This document shows, one piece after another, positions 63,245 through 64,000 of a stretch of 64,000 nucleotides of DNA; positions within the stretch are counted from its first letter, which is position 1; each line of letters opens with the position of its first letter. The notes beneath the pieces are model-generated. The model was not told the origin of the DNA, searched no databases, and saw nothing but the letters and a program-made list of their open reading frames with translations. Location: contig JAPTHN010000002.1 in the NCBI GenBank assembly GCA_026936325.1, positions 15,664,142 through 15,728,141 on the forward strand. Reading direction: 5' to 3'. Source of the stretch: Platynereis dumerilii. Taxonomy: Eukaryota; Annelida; Polychaeta; Phyllodocida; Nereididae. A program made the translations under genes and the position numbers.

Positions 63245-64000
63245 TTGCTGCTGCGCAGCCTATGTTTAAAAGTAAAGTCTAATTCGGTACAGAAAAATGT
63301 GTTATTTTAGATGCATATACCTTTGTTTTTGTCAACCGAACGCTTATCATAAAGACTTACATATAAAATTGATGTGATTTTTATATTTTGTGACACAAAA
63401 CTTGTTCTCCCCTGTAGTCAATCAGACAAAGTCATTTGTAGCAAGACCTTGTCTTTGAGATCTGAACTTCTCTCATCATTAGATGTTACGAAACCATGGG
63501 TAACTGCCAGTGGTAATTGTTACGGAAACATCCTATTTTGCGACAGAGAAGTATGAACAACATAATAGCTGAGGGCAAGCCCTGCCTGTCCAGGAGGAAT
63601 CTTTTTACTGTAATATATCTCAGGCTCTATGATGGAAAATTTCCTTCGGAAATATTGTCATGACATCAGATATGGAGGTGAATGAGGAAATTGAGGAAGA
63701 TTGGTCTATTTAGCAGAATCATTTTTTATTACCCTGATGAATGCATAGTACTCTGTTAAAATAACATGTTATTAGGCCGAGATAATTTCGGATTTCTTTT
63801 TCTCGATGAGGTATGTGTAATACACGCAATGTGTATAATAATTTCTTAATTTTCTCTAGGGTCTTTCTCCCATCCTTTCTTAAGTTTGTGATATTTGATG
63901 CTTGTTGTCAGTGTTTTTTTACCATGCAAATTATTATTATTATACTTCTCTCCAACTATAGATCTATATAGTCGATCCTTCTTTATTTCGACTACGTACT
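63245..64000. other. Unique non-coding DNA to window end
   Basis: No gene, repeat or motif recognised. Confidence 0.4.

Noticed and set aside
1-64000. LTR retrotransposons, retrovirus-like or Polinton-like elements
   Set aside because: No long terminal direct repeats, capsid, integrase or polymerase blocks were recognised on either strand.

Overview
The window looks like intronic or intergenic DNA from a large, AT-rich metazoan genome, most likely a marine invertebrate deuterostome and probably an echinoderm. The reasons are very sparse coding sequence, many nested non-autonomous DNA transposons, and frequent copies of an AGGCCTAT-type word that I recall as common in echinoderm non-coding DNA. 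The last point is recollection, not a search. No bacterial-style genes, rRNA, tRNA or CRISPR arrays were seen, and no LTR retroelement or virus-like element was recognised.

Only one strong coding segment is present: a 2.2-kb exon on the + strand (36592-38798). It has a good acceptor, a consensus GTGAGT donor, and an uninterrupted Ser/Arg-rich frame studded with basophilic-kinase-type sites. A second, weaker candidate is a small first exon on the - strand (16021-16106) that encodes a signal peptide, with a TATA-like box upstream. The partner exons of both are not identified.

Layout: 1-7150 is a duplicated block whose first copy carries a 1.83-kb inverted-repeat element, with a 478-bp minisatellite-filled element nested inside it. 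7941-8200 is a hAT-type MITE. 10600-11330 holds GATA microsatellites. 11575-15510 is a giant inverted repeat (arms about 1.2-1.4 kb) with a dead mariner element near its apex. 16860-23960 is a two- to three-fold local duplication containing a MITE. 24240-27376 holds further foldback elements. 26460-32200 is a triplicated block carrying an 813-bp foldback element and a 1222-bp hAT element, both with paralogous empty sites in the sister copies. 32-36.6 kb is quiet apart from a small duplication. 36.6-38.8 kb is the exon. 38.8-64 kb is mostly unique non-coding DNA with a LINE 3' end (42.4-42.9 kb), perfect and imperfect hairpins, a second copy of the 361-bp MITE (49.9 kb), a GGTTC-rich repeat (50.8 kb) and a 157-bp tandem array (62.1-63.2 kb).

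The genes do not form a visible pathway. The main story is layered transposon insertion and local duplication, and several insertions can be confirmed internally because the window also contains an unoccupied copy of the same site.
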